64,000 bases of DNA, taken from NCBI RefSeq assembly GCF_000019905.1, contig NC_010556.1:1204001-1268000 (forward strand), in the 5' to 3' direction. A program made the translations under genes and the position numbers. The notes beneath the pieces were generated by a model. That model saw only the letters and a program-made list of their open reading frames with translations, was not told where the DNA came from and made no database searches. Positions 50,519 through 58,455 of this stretch are shown here, piece after piece. Source of the stretch: Exiguobacterium artemiae 255-15. GTDB taxonomy: Bacteria; Bacillota; Bacilli; Exiguobacteriales; Exiguobacteriaceae. Position 1 is the stretch's first letter. Each line of letters begins with the position of its first letter.

Positions 50519-51064
50519 TTAATCGAACGATACCGTCGTACTGTCGGAACAATCGATGGATAACGTGGTGTGCAAAATTTCCAATGCGTGGTTTTTTGCC
50601 TCGGTTGTTTCAGCGGCAGTACAGTCTTGTGGTACCCAAATCTCGTATTCCCGCATATAGGCGTCATTTGCTGTAAACAAAATACACATATCGGTCGTGA
50701 TTCCGGTAATGATTAGACGTGACACGTCGAGGTGTTTTAGCAAAATATCCAATTGTGTGCCAAAAAAACCGGAGTGTTTGGGTTTGATGATGAAATAATC
50801 ATCCTGTTGCGGATGGAGGGCTTGGACGAACGGATCGCCCAGTCCACCGCGACATTCTTCAACGATTTGATCGACGTTTTCTTGCCATAGACCAAAATTA
50901 TCATTCACATAAATGACAGGAATATCATACGATTTACATATATGTTTAAGTTCGACTAATGAAGTTAAAATCAGACGAGTTTCGGCAAGTAAATCTTCCG
51001 CACCTTCAAAATCCATTTTGTTAATGATATCGACGATCAATAGGGCGGTTCCTGTTTTTTTCAT
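50519..51064 (-). CDS. isochorismatase-like cysteine hydrolase
   Basis: 181 residues. Catalytic triad visible: Asp 11 in LLIVDIINKMDFEG, Lys in IIKPKHSGFFGTQLD (about residue 94) and Cys in ITGITTDMCILFTANDAYMRE (about 129). Members hydrolyse amides or isochorismate; nicotinamidase, ureidoacrylate amidohydrolase and others share the pattern, so the substrate is unknown. AAGGAGT precedes the ATG and overlaps the end of the 101-residue gene upstream; likely co-transcribed with it and the kinase. Confidence 0.9.
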   Translation of the reverse strand: MKKTGTALLIVDIINKMDFEGAEDLLAETRLILTSLVELKHICKSYDIPVIYVNDNFGLWQENVDQIVEECRGGLGDPFVQALHPQQDDYFIIKPKHSGFFGTQLDILLKHLDVSRLIITGITTDMCILFTANDAYMREYEIWVPQDCTAAETTEAKNHALEILHTTLSIDCSDSTTVSFD

Positions 51065-51079
51065 ACGCCAATCGACTCC

Positions 51080-51385
51080 TTATAAAAAAGTGACGAGATA
51101 ATGATAAGGGGAATAAAGCTGCGCTTTTGAAATGAAAATCTCTGTGGGATCCTCGGATTCCTTATTTCCCCGGATATCGATGAGGCACCGGAAAATGGTA
51201 TCCTCGATTTCCGAAATGAATTCAGGATATTGATACAGAGCATGACCCAGCTGTCGCCGGACGTGATCTTCAATTAATATGATGGCCGGCGAGGTTTCTT
51301 TTAAAATCATTCCGGAAAAAGAACTGACATGGTCGTGAAAGTTCCGATTCAGGTAATCAATGATGCGATCTAACTCGTAATCCAT
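51080..51385 (-). CDS. unknown small protein between kinase and hydrolase
   Basis: 101 residues, soluble, mixed alpha/beta (MDYELDRIIDYLNRNFHDHVSSF at the start; IFISKAQLYSPYHYLVTFL at the end). 31 bp after the kinase and 15 bp before the isochorismatase-like gene, so it belongs to the same minus-strand operon. AGAGGAAG before the ATG. No family recognised. Confidence 0.65.
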   Translation of the reverse strand: MDYELDRIIDYLNRNFHDHVSSFSGMILKETSPAIILIEDHVRRQLGHALYQYPEFISEIEDTIFRCLIDIRGNKESEDPTEIFISKAQLYSPYHYLVTFL

Positions 51386-51416
51386 ACGTATACACTTCCT
51401 CTATCTTCAAATCAGC

Positions 51417-53750
51417 TCATTTTAGTTCTATTTCCGTCTGTTGCCGGATGGGCAACCGGACCAGAAAATCGGTGCCGATACCTAATTCGGAAGAAACAGA
51501 AATTTGGCCTTGATGGGCTTCGACAATTTCTTTACAGATCAGCAGTCCGAGTCCGGTTCCTTTAATCTGCTTATGCTCTTGACGCTCTACACGGTAAAAC
51601 GAATCAAACAGGTGAGGCAGATCTTCTTGTGGAATTCCAAGACCGTTATCGCTGATAGTCAGCACAACTTCTTTCTCACTGCAGTCCAGCAGAACATCGA
51701 CTTGCGGATCCGACGGTGAGTACTTGATGGCATTTCCTAGCAGATTCGTCAGCAGTTGCCGGATTTTTTCACGGTCAGCTTCAATCAGGCAAGTCATGTG
51801 CGTCGTATCAAACTTGACCTGATGGGACGGGATCGAGATATTCATCCAGTCCGCCACTTCCTGTACCAAAGCCGAGATATCAAAGGACTCAAACAGATAC
51901 ACTTCCTTTTGGCGGCTCAGGCGTTGATAGTCTAAAAAGGCAGTGACCAGTTTACCTAAACGTTGTGCTTCACTGTGGACGGTCTTTAAATATTTTAATT
52001 GTTTATCGTTTGATAAACTCCGGTGGATCATCAGTTCGCTGAATCCTTCAATCGAAGCGAGCGGTGTCCGGAGCTCATGCGAAATCATCGAGATAAAGGC
52101 ATGTTCGTTTTGAATCGCTTCCACTTCAGCTGTCCGCTCACTTAATACAAAAATGATGCCCTTCTTGTCCGGAAGAAATTCCGTATAAAGACGAATATGA
52201 CGATTTCCATTAACTTCAAAGTCTTGTGCCTCCATGGCATGGCCACTTGCCAAATGAAGTTTCAATTGCGTCACATAATCGATCAGCTGTTCTTCAACGA
52301 TGAATACCAGACGGAAAATATCCAGGATGGATTCAACCTCATGCAACGAATCCGGCAAATCATGTAACTCAGGAAACATCGTCACAAGTGTTCCGTTGTG
52401 AATAAGCCGGGAGTCCGGGAAATTGACGTAGATGACAGCTTCACGCAGACTCTCTAAAATCCGTTGTACGTGCTGTTTGTCTTCGTTTAACGTCCGCATG
52501 TGTTCCATGCGTAATATTCCGAGCGAAAGGATATCGCCCAATGCCGACAGTTTCTTATAAGGATCTCCGGCTGAATCATCGAACGTCAACAGGGCAAACG
52601 GTTCCGGATCACGGGAATTCAGCAACGGGACGGTCCGGACGATGGAATGCTGTTTTTTCCCGACAGGAGGGGAGGACCGGTAAACGGTTTCCTCCTGACT
52701 CGCGATCATCGTTAATCTTAATTCGGATAATCCGAAAGAATGGGCGAGATCTTGAAGTAATCCATTCAGACACGAAAGCGAATCATATTCGAGCAAGCGG
52801 CGTGCAAAATCAGTCTGCAATTGTAATTGAGTTTCCGTCCGGTTTTTTTCCTGCAAACTGTTGAAAAGTTCCCGGTTACGGTCTGATAATTGGCGGTTGG
52901 CCGCCTGAGTCTCCGATTGCTGAAAAGCAAGCATCGTCATCATATTACGCATGGCTTTTCCTAAAACACCGATCTCATCCTGTCGTTCGATCAACGGGAC
53001 TGCGGAAAAAGTGTAAGGATTTTTTGTTTGTTTGACCAAATGGACGACATCGTGCGTCAATCGTTGCATAAACCGGAACGTCCAACTGTTTAATAGGAAA
53101 AAGACTGCGATAAGAATCGTCAATGTACCCCACAGCGTTGTCCGCATCTGATCAGCCAGTGTCTGTTGTGCCTGCTTTTCCAGCGAGTGAATGGAGGAAA
53201 TGTACTGATCGGCTGCCTGGCGGGTTTTTGAAAAAAAGTACATCGTATCCAGGGAAGAACGCTCTGTTCCGGTTGAAGTCGACTGTAACGGGACGACCAG
53301 GGCTGCATCCTTTAGCATCCGTCGCATGGCGGTATCGTCCGTATAGCGAGAAGATTGCTGGTGTTTCGTCAATGGGATCAGGATTTTTTCGTAATAGTCA
53401 ATCAAGGTCGCCGATGTCTGCAGATAAGAGTCGGTCTCTTCAGACGGATAATTGTGGGCCAATCGTTCAAGCTCACGTTTCGTCCGCGTTAAATCGCTGG
53501 ACAATCTGGGAGCAGCCGGTGTTTCCTTTAATAAGGCTTCTTGAATTTCAATGTTTCTTTCCTGCAAGTCGTTCCAAATTTGACGGGCTGCTGTTTTTTG
53601 ATTCGTCAGGCGTAACAGCATGGCATTATTTTGTTCGAGTTGCCGGATGGAATAAAAGTATGCACCGGTCGTGATGCACACTAAAATCAAGAAGTTCAAT
53701 AAAAGCAGACCCGAAAAGGTTCGGGTGATTTTTCGAGACATCCAGTTCAT
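51417..53750 (-). CDS. orphan sensor histidine kinase
   Basis: 777 residues from the ATG at 53750 (AGAGG five bases before it). Transmembrane helix 1 (about 12-32), a helical extracellular sensor (about 33-200, four-helix-bundle or CHASE3 like), transmembrane helix 2 (about 205-225), HAMP (to about 280), coiled coil, a GAF-like region (about 315-430), a PAS-like region (about 440-560), HisKA with SHELRTPLASIEGF (His about 575) and an ATPase domain with NLLGNAIKYSP, DNGLGIP and GTGLGL. Intact for autophosphorylation. No response regulator lies next to it; it heads an operon with a 101-residue protein and an isochorismatase-like hydrolase. Confidence 0.93.
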   Translation of the reverse strand: MNWMSRKITRTFSGLLLLNFLILVCITTGAYFYSIRQLEQNNAMLLRLTNQKTAARQIWNDLQERNIEIQEALLKETPAAPRLSSDLTRTKRELERLAHNYPSEETDSYLQTSATLIDYYEKILIPLTKHQQSSRYTDDTAMRRMLKDAALVVPLQSTSTGTERSSLDTMYFFSKTRQAADQYISSIHSLEKQAQQTLADQMRTTLWGTLTILIAVFFLLNSWTFRFMQRLTHDVVHLVKQTKNPYTFSAVPLIERQDEIGVLGKAMRNMMTMLAFQQSETQAANRQLSDRNRELFNSLQEKNRTETQLQLQTDFARRLLEYDSLSCLNGLLQDLAHSFGLSELRLTMIASQEETVYRSSPPVGKKQHSIVRTVPLLNSRDPEPFALLTFDDSAGDPYKKLSALGDILSLGILRMEHMRTLNEDKQHVQRILESLREAVIYVNFPDSRLIHNGTLVTMFPELHDLPDSLHEVESILDIFRLVFIVEEQLIDYVTQLKLHLASGHAMEAQDFEVNGNRHIRLYTEFLPDKKGIIFVLSERTAEVEAIQNEHAFISMISHELRTPLASIEGFSELMIHRSLSNDKQLKYLKTVHSEAQRLGKLVTAFLDYQRLSRQKEVYLFESFDISALVQEVADWMNISIPSHQVKFDTTHMTCLIEADREKIRQLLTNLLGNAIKYSPSDPQVDVLLDCSEKEVVLTISDNGLGIPQEDLPHLFDSFYRVERQEHKQIKGTGLGLLICKEIVEAHQGQISVSSELGIGTDFLVRLPIRQQTEIELK

Positions 53751-53832
53751 CATAACCTCTTTCCACAGTGGACCGGAGAGACACGTCATTCGTGTCCCGG
53801 ATAAAGGTCACTGTTTAAATAACATACTATGA

Positions 53833-53843
53833 TTATACATGTT
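53833..53843. promoter_or_regulatory. ACATGT motif upstream of histidine kinase
   Basis: TTATACATGTT (AACATGTATAA on the minus strand), about 85 bp before the kinase start. On the minus strand TGTATAAT within it could be an extended -10, so it may sit in the promoter. Confidence 0.45.
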
Positions 53844-53926
53844 ATAGGGAGGTTGTGACCCGATTCATCAACTGAACGTCATTCAAAATTTTTGAGTGCC
53901 GGAACAGGGACACTGCAGGCGGGAGT

Positions 53927-54220
53927 TTAATTTTTTAACTGACGGATCGGTCCGACTAATTCATCCAGCGGTTCGAAGCTCTTCAAGAAAAACTGAAAAT
54001 TAGACGGATGGCGGACGCCTCGAATGAAAATCCGTTTCTCGAGCGTCGGCAAAAACAATAAGTATTCAATATCCATGATCCCCTCTTCTGAAAAATCCAG
54101 TTGGAAAATAGAGATTTTAGCTGAATTAGCCGTCAAATAGGTCGAATCAATTCGGTACCGTTCTTTCGAAAATTGTTTTTCAATAAATGTTAAAAATTCC
54201 GAACCGCTTAAAAATTTCAT
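53927..54220 (-). CDS. unknown small protein
   Basis: 97 residues from the ATG at 54220 (GGAAGGAG eight bases before); an upstream in-frame ATG at 54289 lacks a site. MKFLSGSEFLTFIEKQFSKERYRID then DSTYLTANSAKISIFQLDFSEEGIMDIEYLLFLPTL; alpha/beta, cytoplasmic, no known motif. Its promoter region faces that of the second Rrf2 copy, and an ACATGT palindrome lies about 50 bp upstream. Confidence 0.62.
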   Translation of the reverse strand: MKFLSGSEFLTFIEKQFSKERYRIDSTYLTANSAKISIFQLDFSEEGIMDIEYLLFLPTLEKRIFIRGVRHPSNFQFFLKSFEPLDELVGPIRQLKN

Positions 54221-54267
54221 CTGCCAGAGCTCCTTCCAAAAACGTTCTGCATATATCCCATATTTCC

Positions 54268-54280
54268 TGTACATGTTTTT
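54268..54280. promoter_or_regulatory. ACATGT motif upstream of 53927 gene
   Basis: TGTACATGTTTTT. On the minus strand it falls in the spacer of GTTTCC-N13-AGGAAA, a weak sigma-B-like promoter match. Confidence 0.4.
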
Positions 54281-54391
54281 GGGAAACATCTTTCATAAAA
54301 AAAATCGACATATTCCGAAACGCTTAAAACTATATCTTGTATCTTTTTTTCTGTACTATAAACGGTATAGAGAGCAAAGTAGGTGAAAATA

Positions 54392-54784
54392 ATGAAAATG
54401 ACTCGATCAACGGATTATGCGATTCGAGTACTATTGTTTACGACTCTTCACCCGACTCGACTCGTTCAAATTCAAGAAGTCGCCGATTATTACGATATCT
54501 CGAAAAATCATTTGATGAAGATTGTTCATGCACTAAGCAGATTCGGACTCATCACGTCCTATCAAGGACGTAATGGCGGTTTTAAGCTGGCGAAAGATCC
54601 GTCAGAGATTACATTAGGTGAAATCGTACAACTTTTTGAAAAAGTCTCGTATCTTGAAAGTTTTCCTGAAATCCATGAAGATGAAAATCTGGAAAATATG
54701 AAAGAAGCATTTGATTATGCGTTTCTCCAATTTTCGGAAGCATTAAAAGCTTATTCGTTGCAGGATTTGATTCATGTGAATTAA
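54392..54784 (+). CDS. Rrf2/NsrR-like regulator without cysteines, copy 2
   Basis: 130 residues from ATG 54392, six bases after AGGTG. Winged helix nearly identical to copy 1 (RSTDYAIRVLLFTTLHPTRLVQIQEVADYYDISKNHLMKIVHALSRFGLITSYQGRNGG), no cysteine anywhere, so no Fe-S cluster. The C-terminal part diverges more (SYLESFPEIHEDENLENMKEAFDYAFLQFSEALKAYSL), which could change the signal sensed. Followed by a terminator and a homologue of the unknown protein at 47162. CTATA-AACGG-TATAG (54356-54370) upstream may be its operator. Confidence 0.9.
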   Translation: MKMTRSTDYAIRVLLFTTLHPTRLVQIQEVADYYDISKNHLMKIVHALSRFGLITSYQGRNGGFKLAKDPSEITLGEIVQLFEKVSYLESFPEIHEDENLENMKEAFDYAFLQFSEALKAYSLQDLIHVN

Positions 54785-54804
54785 AAGAGTAAAAGAAAAG
54801 TGGT

Positions 54805-54848
54805 TTAAAACACGTTGCAGATTGGTAAAATTCTGTAGCGTGTTTTTT
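54805..54848 (+). terminator. terminator of Rrf2 copy 2
   Basis: AAAACACG / CGTGTTTT stem with inner CAGA...CTG pairing and T tail. Confidence 0.75.
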
Positions 54849-54890
54849 AATTTAAAACAGGTGACAAAATCCCATCTTAAAACCGGTAAA

Positions 54891-54899
54891 TGGTATACT
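54891..54899 (+). promoter_or_regulatory. extended -10 promoter of 55000 gene
   Basis: TGGTATACT (TGn-TATACT) 100 bp before the start codon; the -35 region is poor, so the promoter would rely on the extended -10. Confidence 0.35.
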
Positions 54900-54999
54900 T
54901 GATTTCGGATGAAAACAGGGAACCAAAGTGGTTTCTTTCGTTCGATGTCCTCATCCGGAATAATCATAGCTTGAATTCTGTCAGAAAGGAGTTTCCAGA

Positions 55000-55425
55000 A
55001 TGTCTGAAATCACCATTGACACATTCACATCCGTTATCAAGACCATAATCAGACCTCCCTTATTTCTTGTCGAGAAAAAAGAGCAGTCTGAAAACATAAC
55101 GGTTGAGATTCGATACGCACAGTTGCGGTCTACAACCAAAGCTCAATTGTTAGAACCCCTTGTCCGTTTGTTCGAGGAAGAGGCAACAGATGAAGCAAGG
55201 GAAGTGTTAACGAAGGAATTGATTCATTTAGCTGCACATACACTACACCATTCGAATCATCTTTTAACCGCTTGCTTGACGAAAGAGACAAACTCAAATT
55301 GTCATCATGCTTATTTGTATATTGAAGGAAAAGAAGTACTACACCGAATTATGACGGATGAGAAAGATATCCTGCCATTTGTTCGCCAGATCGATCAATT
55401 GATTCAGAAATTTGAATCAGACTAA
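55000..55425 (+). CDS. unknown-family protein, module copy 2
   Basis: 141 residues, AGAAAGGAG before the ATG. MSEITIDTFTSVIKTIIRPPLFLVEKKEQSENITVEIRYAQL, then HHSNHLLTACLTKETNSN and a beta-type HAYLYIEGKEVLH. Homologue of the 136-residue protein at 47162 with the same arrangement of motifs. Cytoplasmic. No known domain. Conserved linkage with the Rrf2-like gene suggests a functional partnership. Confidence 0.72.
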   Translation: MSEITIDTFTSVIKTIIRPPLFLVEKKEQSENITVEIRYAQLRSTTKAQLLEPLVRLFEEEATDEAREVLTKELIHLAAHTLHHSNHLLTACLTKETNSNCHHAYLYIEGKEVLHRIMTDEKDILPFVRQIDQLIQKFESD

Positions 55426-55533
55426 CGCTGAATAAAAATGGTGCAAGCCATTTTATATATAAAGATCACGTTCGAAAAACTGAAATGTGCAGTAATCATG
55501 TAGGATTGCTGGAACAAGTCCGTTGAACATGCC

Positions 55534-55573
55534 AACAGGCAAGCCTTCCGAAATAACGGAGGACTTGCCTGTT
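55534..55573. terminator. hairpin between convergent genes
   Basis: AACAGGCAAG-CCTTCCG / CGGAGG-ACTTGCCTGTT stem after the small membrane gene on the minus strand; weak T tail. Confidence 0.6.
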
Positions 55574-55579
55574 GTTCAT

Positions 55580-55894
55580 TTAACGATTCTCGGACGAGGT
55601 ATCTTTGAACGCATCGACATATTGTTTCGCTTCCAGTAACGGATAACCAAGCGTTTCCCGGACGAGTTTAACGGCTTCGACTGTCTGATAATCAGCAAGA
55701 AGCTGCTTGATTTGTTCATTGAGTAAGGTATGACTGCTTGCTGCATCCGTCATCCCGAGGTGTTCCTGAATCCGGGTCATTTCGCGCAGGAGCTGTTGTT
55801 GCATGACCCGTTGCTTTGCCAGTTGTTGAGATACGGATTGCCAGAACATGATCAAGAGGATCAAAGGCAACCAAATCGATAAAAATGAGTCCAT
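55580..55894 (-). CDS. membrane protein with ribosomal L7/L12-like C-terminus
   Basis: 104 residues. One N-terminal transmembrane helix (about 5-25), a coiled segment (LAKQRVMQQQLLREMTRIQEHLG) and a C-terminal part LADYQTVEAVKLVRETLGYPLLEAKQYVDAF that matches the L7/L12 C-terminal fold core (K-V-R--TG--L-EAK--V). Such stand-alone domains are seen in Bacillota membrane proteins of unknown role. Confidence 0.75.
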   Translation of the reverse strand: MDSFLSIWLPLILLIMFWQSVSQQLAKQRVMQQQLLREMTRIQEHLGMTDAASSHTLLNEQIKQLLADYQTVEAVKLVRETLGYPLLEAKQYVDAFKDTSSENR

Positions 55895-56025
55895 ATGAAA
55901 GAAGCCTCCTTTTGTTTACCGTATCATACTAAAAATGATATAACAATTAGTGGAAATTGAAAAGAATACCGTTTATTCTGAAATAGTGGAAAATTAAGGG
56001 TTTGAAAAAGAAAGGAATGAAAAGT

Positions 56026-56760
56026 GTGGAAGATTTGTTAGCTGCGTTGATTCCGATATTACTTCTTTCAGGGAGTATCCTGTTTGTCGGGTTTGTCGTC
56101 ACGCTTGGCAGTTTATTTTATTTCCGCCGGCGGTCGTTTGAGAAGAGTACATACAAGCAGGTTACACAAGAACGGTTTCTGAAGGCCGTCTGTGACAAAG
56201 GGATCTGGGGAGAATATTTAACGACCCGGCAACTTGAAAAAGTCGGCGGATACGGGAAATTCGTCATGAATACCTATCTGCCAAAAGCACGCGGCAAAGG
56301 TCTGACGGAAATCGACGTGACGTTTATCCACGAGAGTGGCATTTACGTGCTCGAGTCGAAAAATTACAGCGGCTGGATTTTTGGAAAAGAAGCGGACCAG
56401 CAGTGGACTCAGATGTTTAAAAACCGCTATAAACAAAAGTTTTACAATCCGATCAAACAAAATGAACAACACCTGAAGAGCATGGAACGATTTTTGGAGG
56501 CGATGGTCGTAGAAGACGTATTCCAGTCGGTCATCGTCTTCGGTGAACGTTGTGAACTTAAAAAAATTACGGTGGACTCAAGTCACGTCCATGTCATCAA
56601 ACGGAATGACTTACGGCGGGCCATCAAGAAACTGGCGACTGTCGATCGTTTGACACCAGCACAGGTCGATGCGGTCTATGAGCAACTCAAGCAACAATCC
56701 CAAGTTAAACAAGAAGTGAAGGATGCGCATATCGAGTCGATTAAATCGTTTACGTCTTAA
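56026..56760 (+). CDS. membrane-anchored NERD-domain protein
   Basis: 244 residues from GTG 56026, which has AAAGGA nine bases before it; TTG 56002 and ATG 56017 in the same frame have poorer sites. Transmembrane helix about 3-33. NERD nuclease-related domain with GIWGEYLTTRQLEKV, NTYLPKARGKGLTEIDVTFIHESGIYVLESKNYSGWIFG (about residues 55-125): Glu/Asp and the ESK core resemble the restriction-endonuclease fold. Biochemical role unproven. Confidence 0.87.
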   Translation: MEDLLAALIPILLLSGSILFVGFVVTLGSLFYFRRRSFEKSTYKQVTQERFLKAVCDKGIWGEYLTTRQLEKVGGYGKFVMNTYLPKARGKGLTEIDVTFIHESGIYVLESKNYSGWIFGKEADQQWTQMFKNRYKQKFYNPIKQNEQHLKSMERFLEAMVVEDVFQSVIVFGERCELKKITVDSSHVHVIKRNDLRRAIKKLATVDRLTPAQVDAVYEQLKQQSQVKQEVKDAHIESIKSFTS

Positions 56761-56845
56761 CTGTTGAACTATGATTCTATAATTGACTTAAAGAAAACGG
56801 TTTGACAATCCACAATTTCCGGCATATAGTAAATAAGTTCAATTA

Positions 56846-56866
56846 ATAAGTAGTGCAACTATTATT
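56846..56866. promoter_or_regulatory. candidate MarR operator 1
   Basis: AATAAGTAGTGCAACTATTAT contains TAGT-GCA-ACTA symmetry about 20 bp before the marR start. The core GTGCAACTA recurs inverted at 57331. Confidence 0.5.
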
Positions 56867-56885
56867 CCGAAAGTGGGGAGTCTTC

Positions 56886-57308
56886 ATGAAAGAAGCGGAT
56901 TGGTCACTGGGTATGCAATTGTCACGCAGCTATCTGTCTTTTAAACGGGCGGCCACGAAACGGATGGAACAACATGGTTTGACACCGGAACAATTTTCAG
57001 TGTTGAGTGAGCTGCATAAGCAGGAAGGCATCTCGCAAAAACAGTTGGCGTTGACGACCGAGCGGGATCAGACGACAGTGGGAAAAATCCTCGACAAGCT
57101 GGTCAAGAAAGGGCTTGTCATTCGTTCGGCGGATCCGAGAGACCGGAGAGCCTTCATTTTGTTGACGACGAAAGAAGGTATCCAAACGATTCAGCTGCTC
57201 GAACCGACACTCGATGAACTGCAGCAGCAGGCGTTTTCCGGTCTGTCGAAAAAAGAGATTAAACAATTCATCAAGACACTCGAGACCATTTACAAAAATG
57301 TGACGTAA
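56886..57308 (+). CDS. MarR-family transcriptional regulator
   Basis: 140 residues from ATG 56886 after GGGGAG. Winged helix: HGLTPEQFSVLSELHKQEGISQKQLALTTERDQTTVGKILDKLVKKGLVIRSADPRDRRAFILLT, with the DPRDRR wing signature. Cytoplasmic repressor. It is 74 bp before an ABC-2-type permease gene, and a motif with core GTGCAACTA (and complement) occurs before both, which supports regulation of itself and that gene. Confidence 0.92.
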   Translation: MKEADWSLGMQLSRSYLSFKRAATKRMEQHGLTPEQFSVLSELHKQEGISQKQLALTTERDQTTVGKILDKLVKKGLVIRSADPRDRRAFILLTTKEGIQTIQLLEPTLDELQQQAFSGLSKKEIKQFIKTLETIYKNVT

Positions 57309-57328
57309 GTGGTTTCTCTTTTTGAACT

Positions 57329-57350
57329 GATAGTTGCACATGCTATTATA
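57329..57350. promoter_or_regulatory. candidate MarR operator 2
   Basis: GATAGTTGCACATGCTATTATA; ATAG and CTAT flank a core TTGCACATG. TAGTTGCAC is the complement of the core before marR. Confidence 0.5.
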
Positions 57351-57382
57351 AGTAATGCATATATAAAAGGAGAGCGGATTAC

Positions 57383-58411
57383 ATGAAGAGTTTTAAAGAA
57401 GTATGGTCGATTACACAAACAAAAGTCGGGTTAATGTTTGCCTTGATTGTTCCGGTCTTGTTCCTTGTCGTCTGGATGACCGGTTACCACGGCGCGACGG
57501 ACCGGTTGGATCAGTTACGGGTCGCTGTCGTCAAAGATGCGACGACGGAAGGACTATATCAAAACCTCAAAGCGGATAGTCCGTTTACCGTCAAAGCCGT
57601 TTCGTCCGAAACGGAAGGTCTGAAACAACTCGATGCCGGAAACGTCGAGATGGTGCTTGCTGCCGATTTGACCGGTCAAAAACAGATGACGTTTCACGTC
57701 AATCAGGCAAATGCCGAGTTCGCGAACGGTATTCTGAAACAGGCGACAGCTGAAATCTCGCAAGGGGTAAACGGTCAGCCGGCTATTCGTTCGGACATCA
57801 TCATCGAGCATGAAGTGTCCGATTTCTCGATGTCGATGTTGCCGTTGTTACTGGGCTTCGTGATTTATATTGCTGTCATGACGATGGGAATTCAATTTAA
57901 TCTCGTGACACAAATTCTCCAAAAACGTTTTTCAAAATGGTCACTCTTTTGGAGTAAACAACTGTTGCACGGAATCGTCCTGCTGGTTGTTCCGCTCGTC
58001 ATGGTATCGCTTGCGTTTGCCTTTGCCGAGATCGAGACATCCTTCTTGAAAGTATGGGCGTTCCAACTGTTGCTGACAGCAACGTGTATCAGCGTCACTC
58101 AGATGAACTTCACGATTTTTGGTCCGATTGCACCGCTTGTGAACGTTGCTTTGATTCCGTTTCAGTTAATGACGGCGGGAAATATCGTTCCGTCTTCGAT
58201 GCTGGCCCCGTTTTACCAAACGATTGGTCATTATCTGCCGGTTCCGAATGCCGTCGGCGGTTTGACCCGGTTGCTGTATTTTGACGGTGATATCTCGACC
58301 TACCTCTTACGACTGGTGGTTATGCTGCTCGTGACACTTATCGTCACACTGATTTTGACAGCGGTTCGCCGGGAACAGGCACATGTTGTCGAGGTCAAAC
58401 AGGCTTCCTGA
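57383..58411 (+). CDS. ABC-2/YhgE-type membrane protein
   Basis: 342 residues. One N-terminal helix (LMFALIVPVLFLVVWMTGY), an extracellular domain of about 120 residues, and a C-terminal set of five to six helices, the YhgE/Pip or DUF3533 layout seen in ABC-2-type permeases. No ATPase gene is adjacent. MarR next door suggests a drug- or signal-responsive exporter. GGAGAG precedes the ATG. Terminator follows. Confidence 0.85.
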   Translation: MKSFKEVWSITQTKVGLMFALIVPVLFLVVWMTGYHGATDRLDQLRVAVVKDATTEGLYQNLKADSPFTVKAVSSETEGLKQLDAGNVEMVLAADLTGQKQMTFHVNQANAEFANGILKQATAEISQGVNGQPAIRSDIIIEHEVSDFSMSMLPLLLGFVIYIAVMTMGIQFNLVTQILQKRFSKWSLFWSKQLLHGIVLLVVPLVMVSLAFAFAEIETSFLKVWAFQLLLTATCISVTQMNFTIFGPIAPLVNVALIPFQLMTAGNIVPSSMLAPFYQTIGHYLPVPNAVGGLTRLLYFDGDISTYLLRLVVMLLVTLIVTLILTAVRREQAHVVEVKQAS

Positions 58412-58414
58412 AAC

Positions 58415-58453
58415 AAAAAAACGAGCTAATCCAATCGGATCAGCTCGTTTTTT
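58415..58453. terminator. bidirectional terminator
   Basis: AAAAAACGAGCT / AGCTCGTTTTTT stem between convergent genes. Confidence 0.88.
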
Positions 58454-58455
58454 AG

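Noticed and set aside
47078-54280. ACATGT sites as the -10 or -35 elements of one alternative sigma factor
   Set aside because: Distances to start codons vary from about 25 to 120 bp and no common partner box at fixed spacing is present; a regulator-binding site is a better reading.
46527-54784. Calling the two Rrf2 proteins NsrR
   Set aside because: The DNA-binding part is NsrR-like, but neither has any of the three cluster-binding cysteines, so a nitric-oxide-sensing [Fe-S] role cannot be supported.
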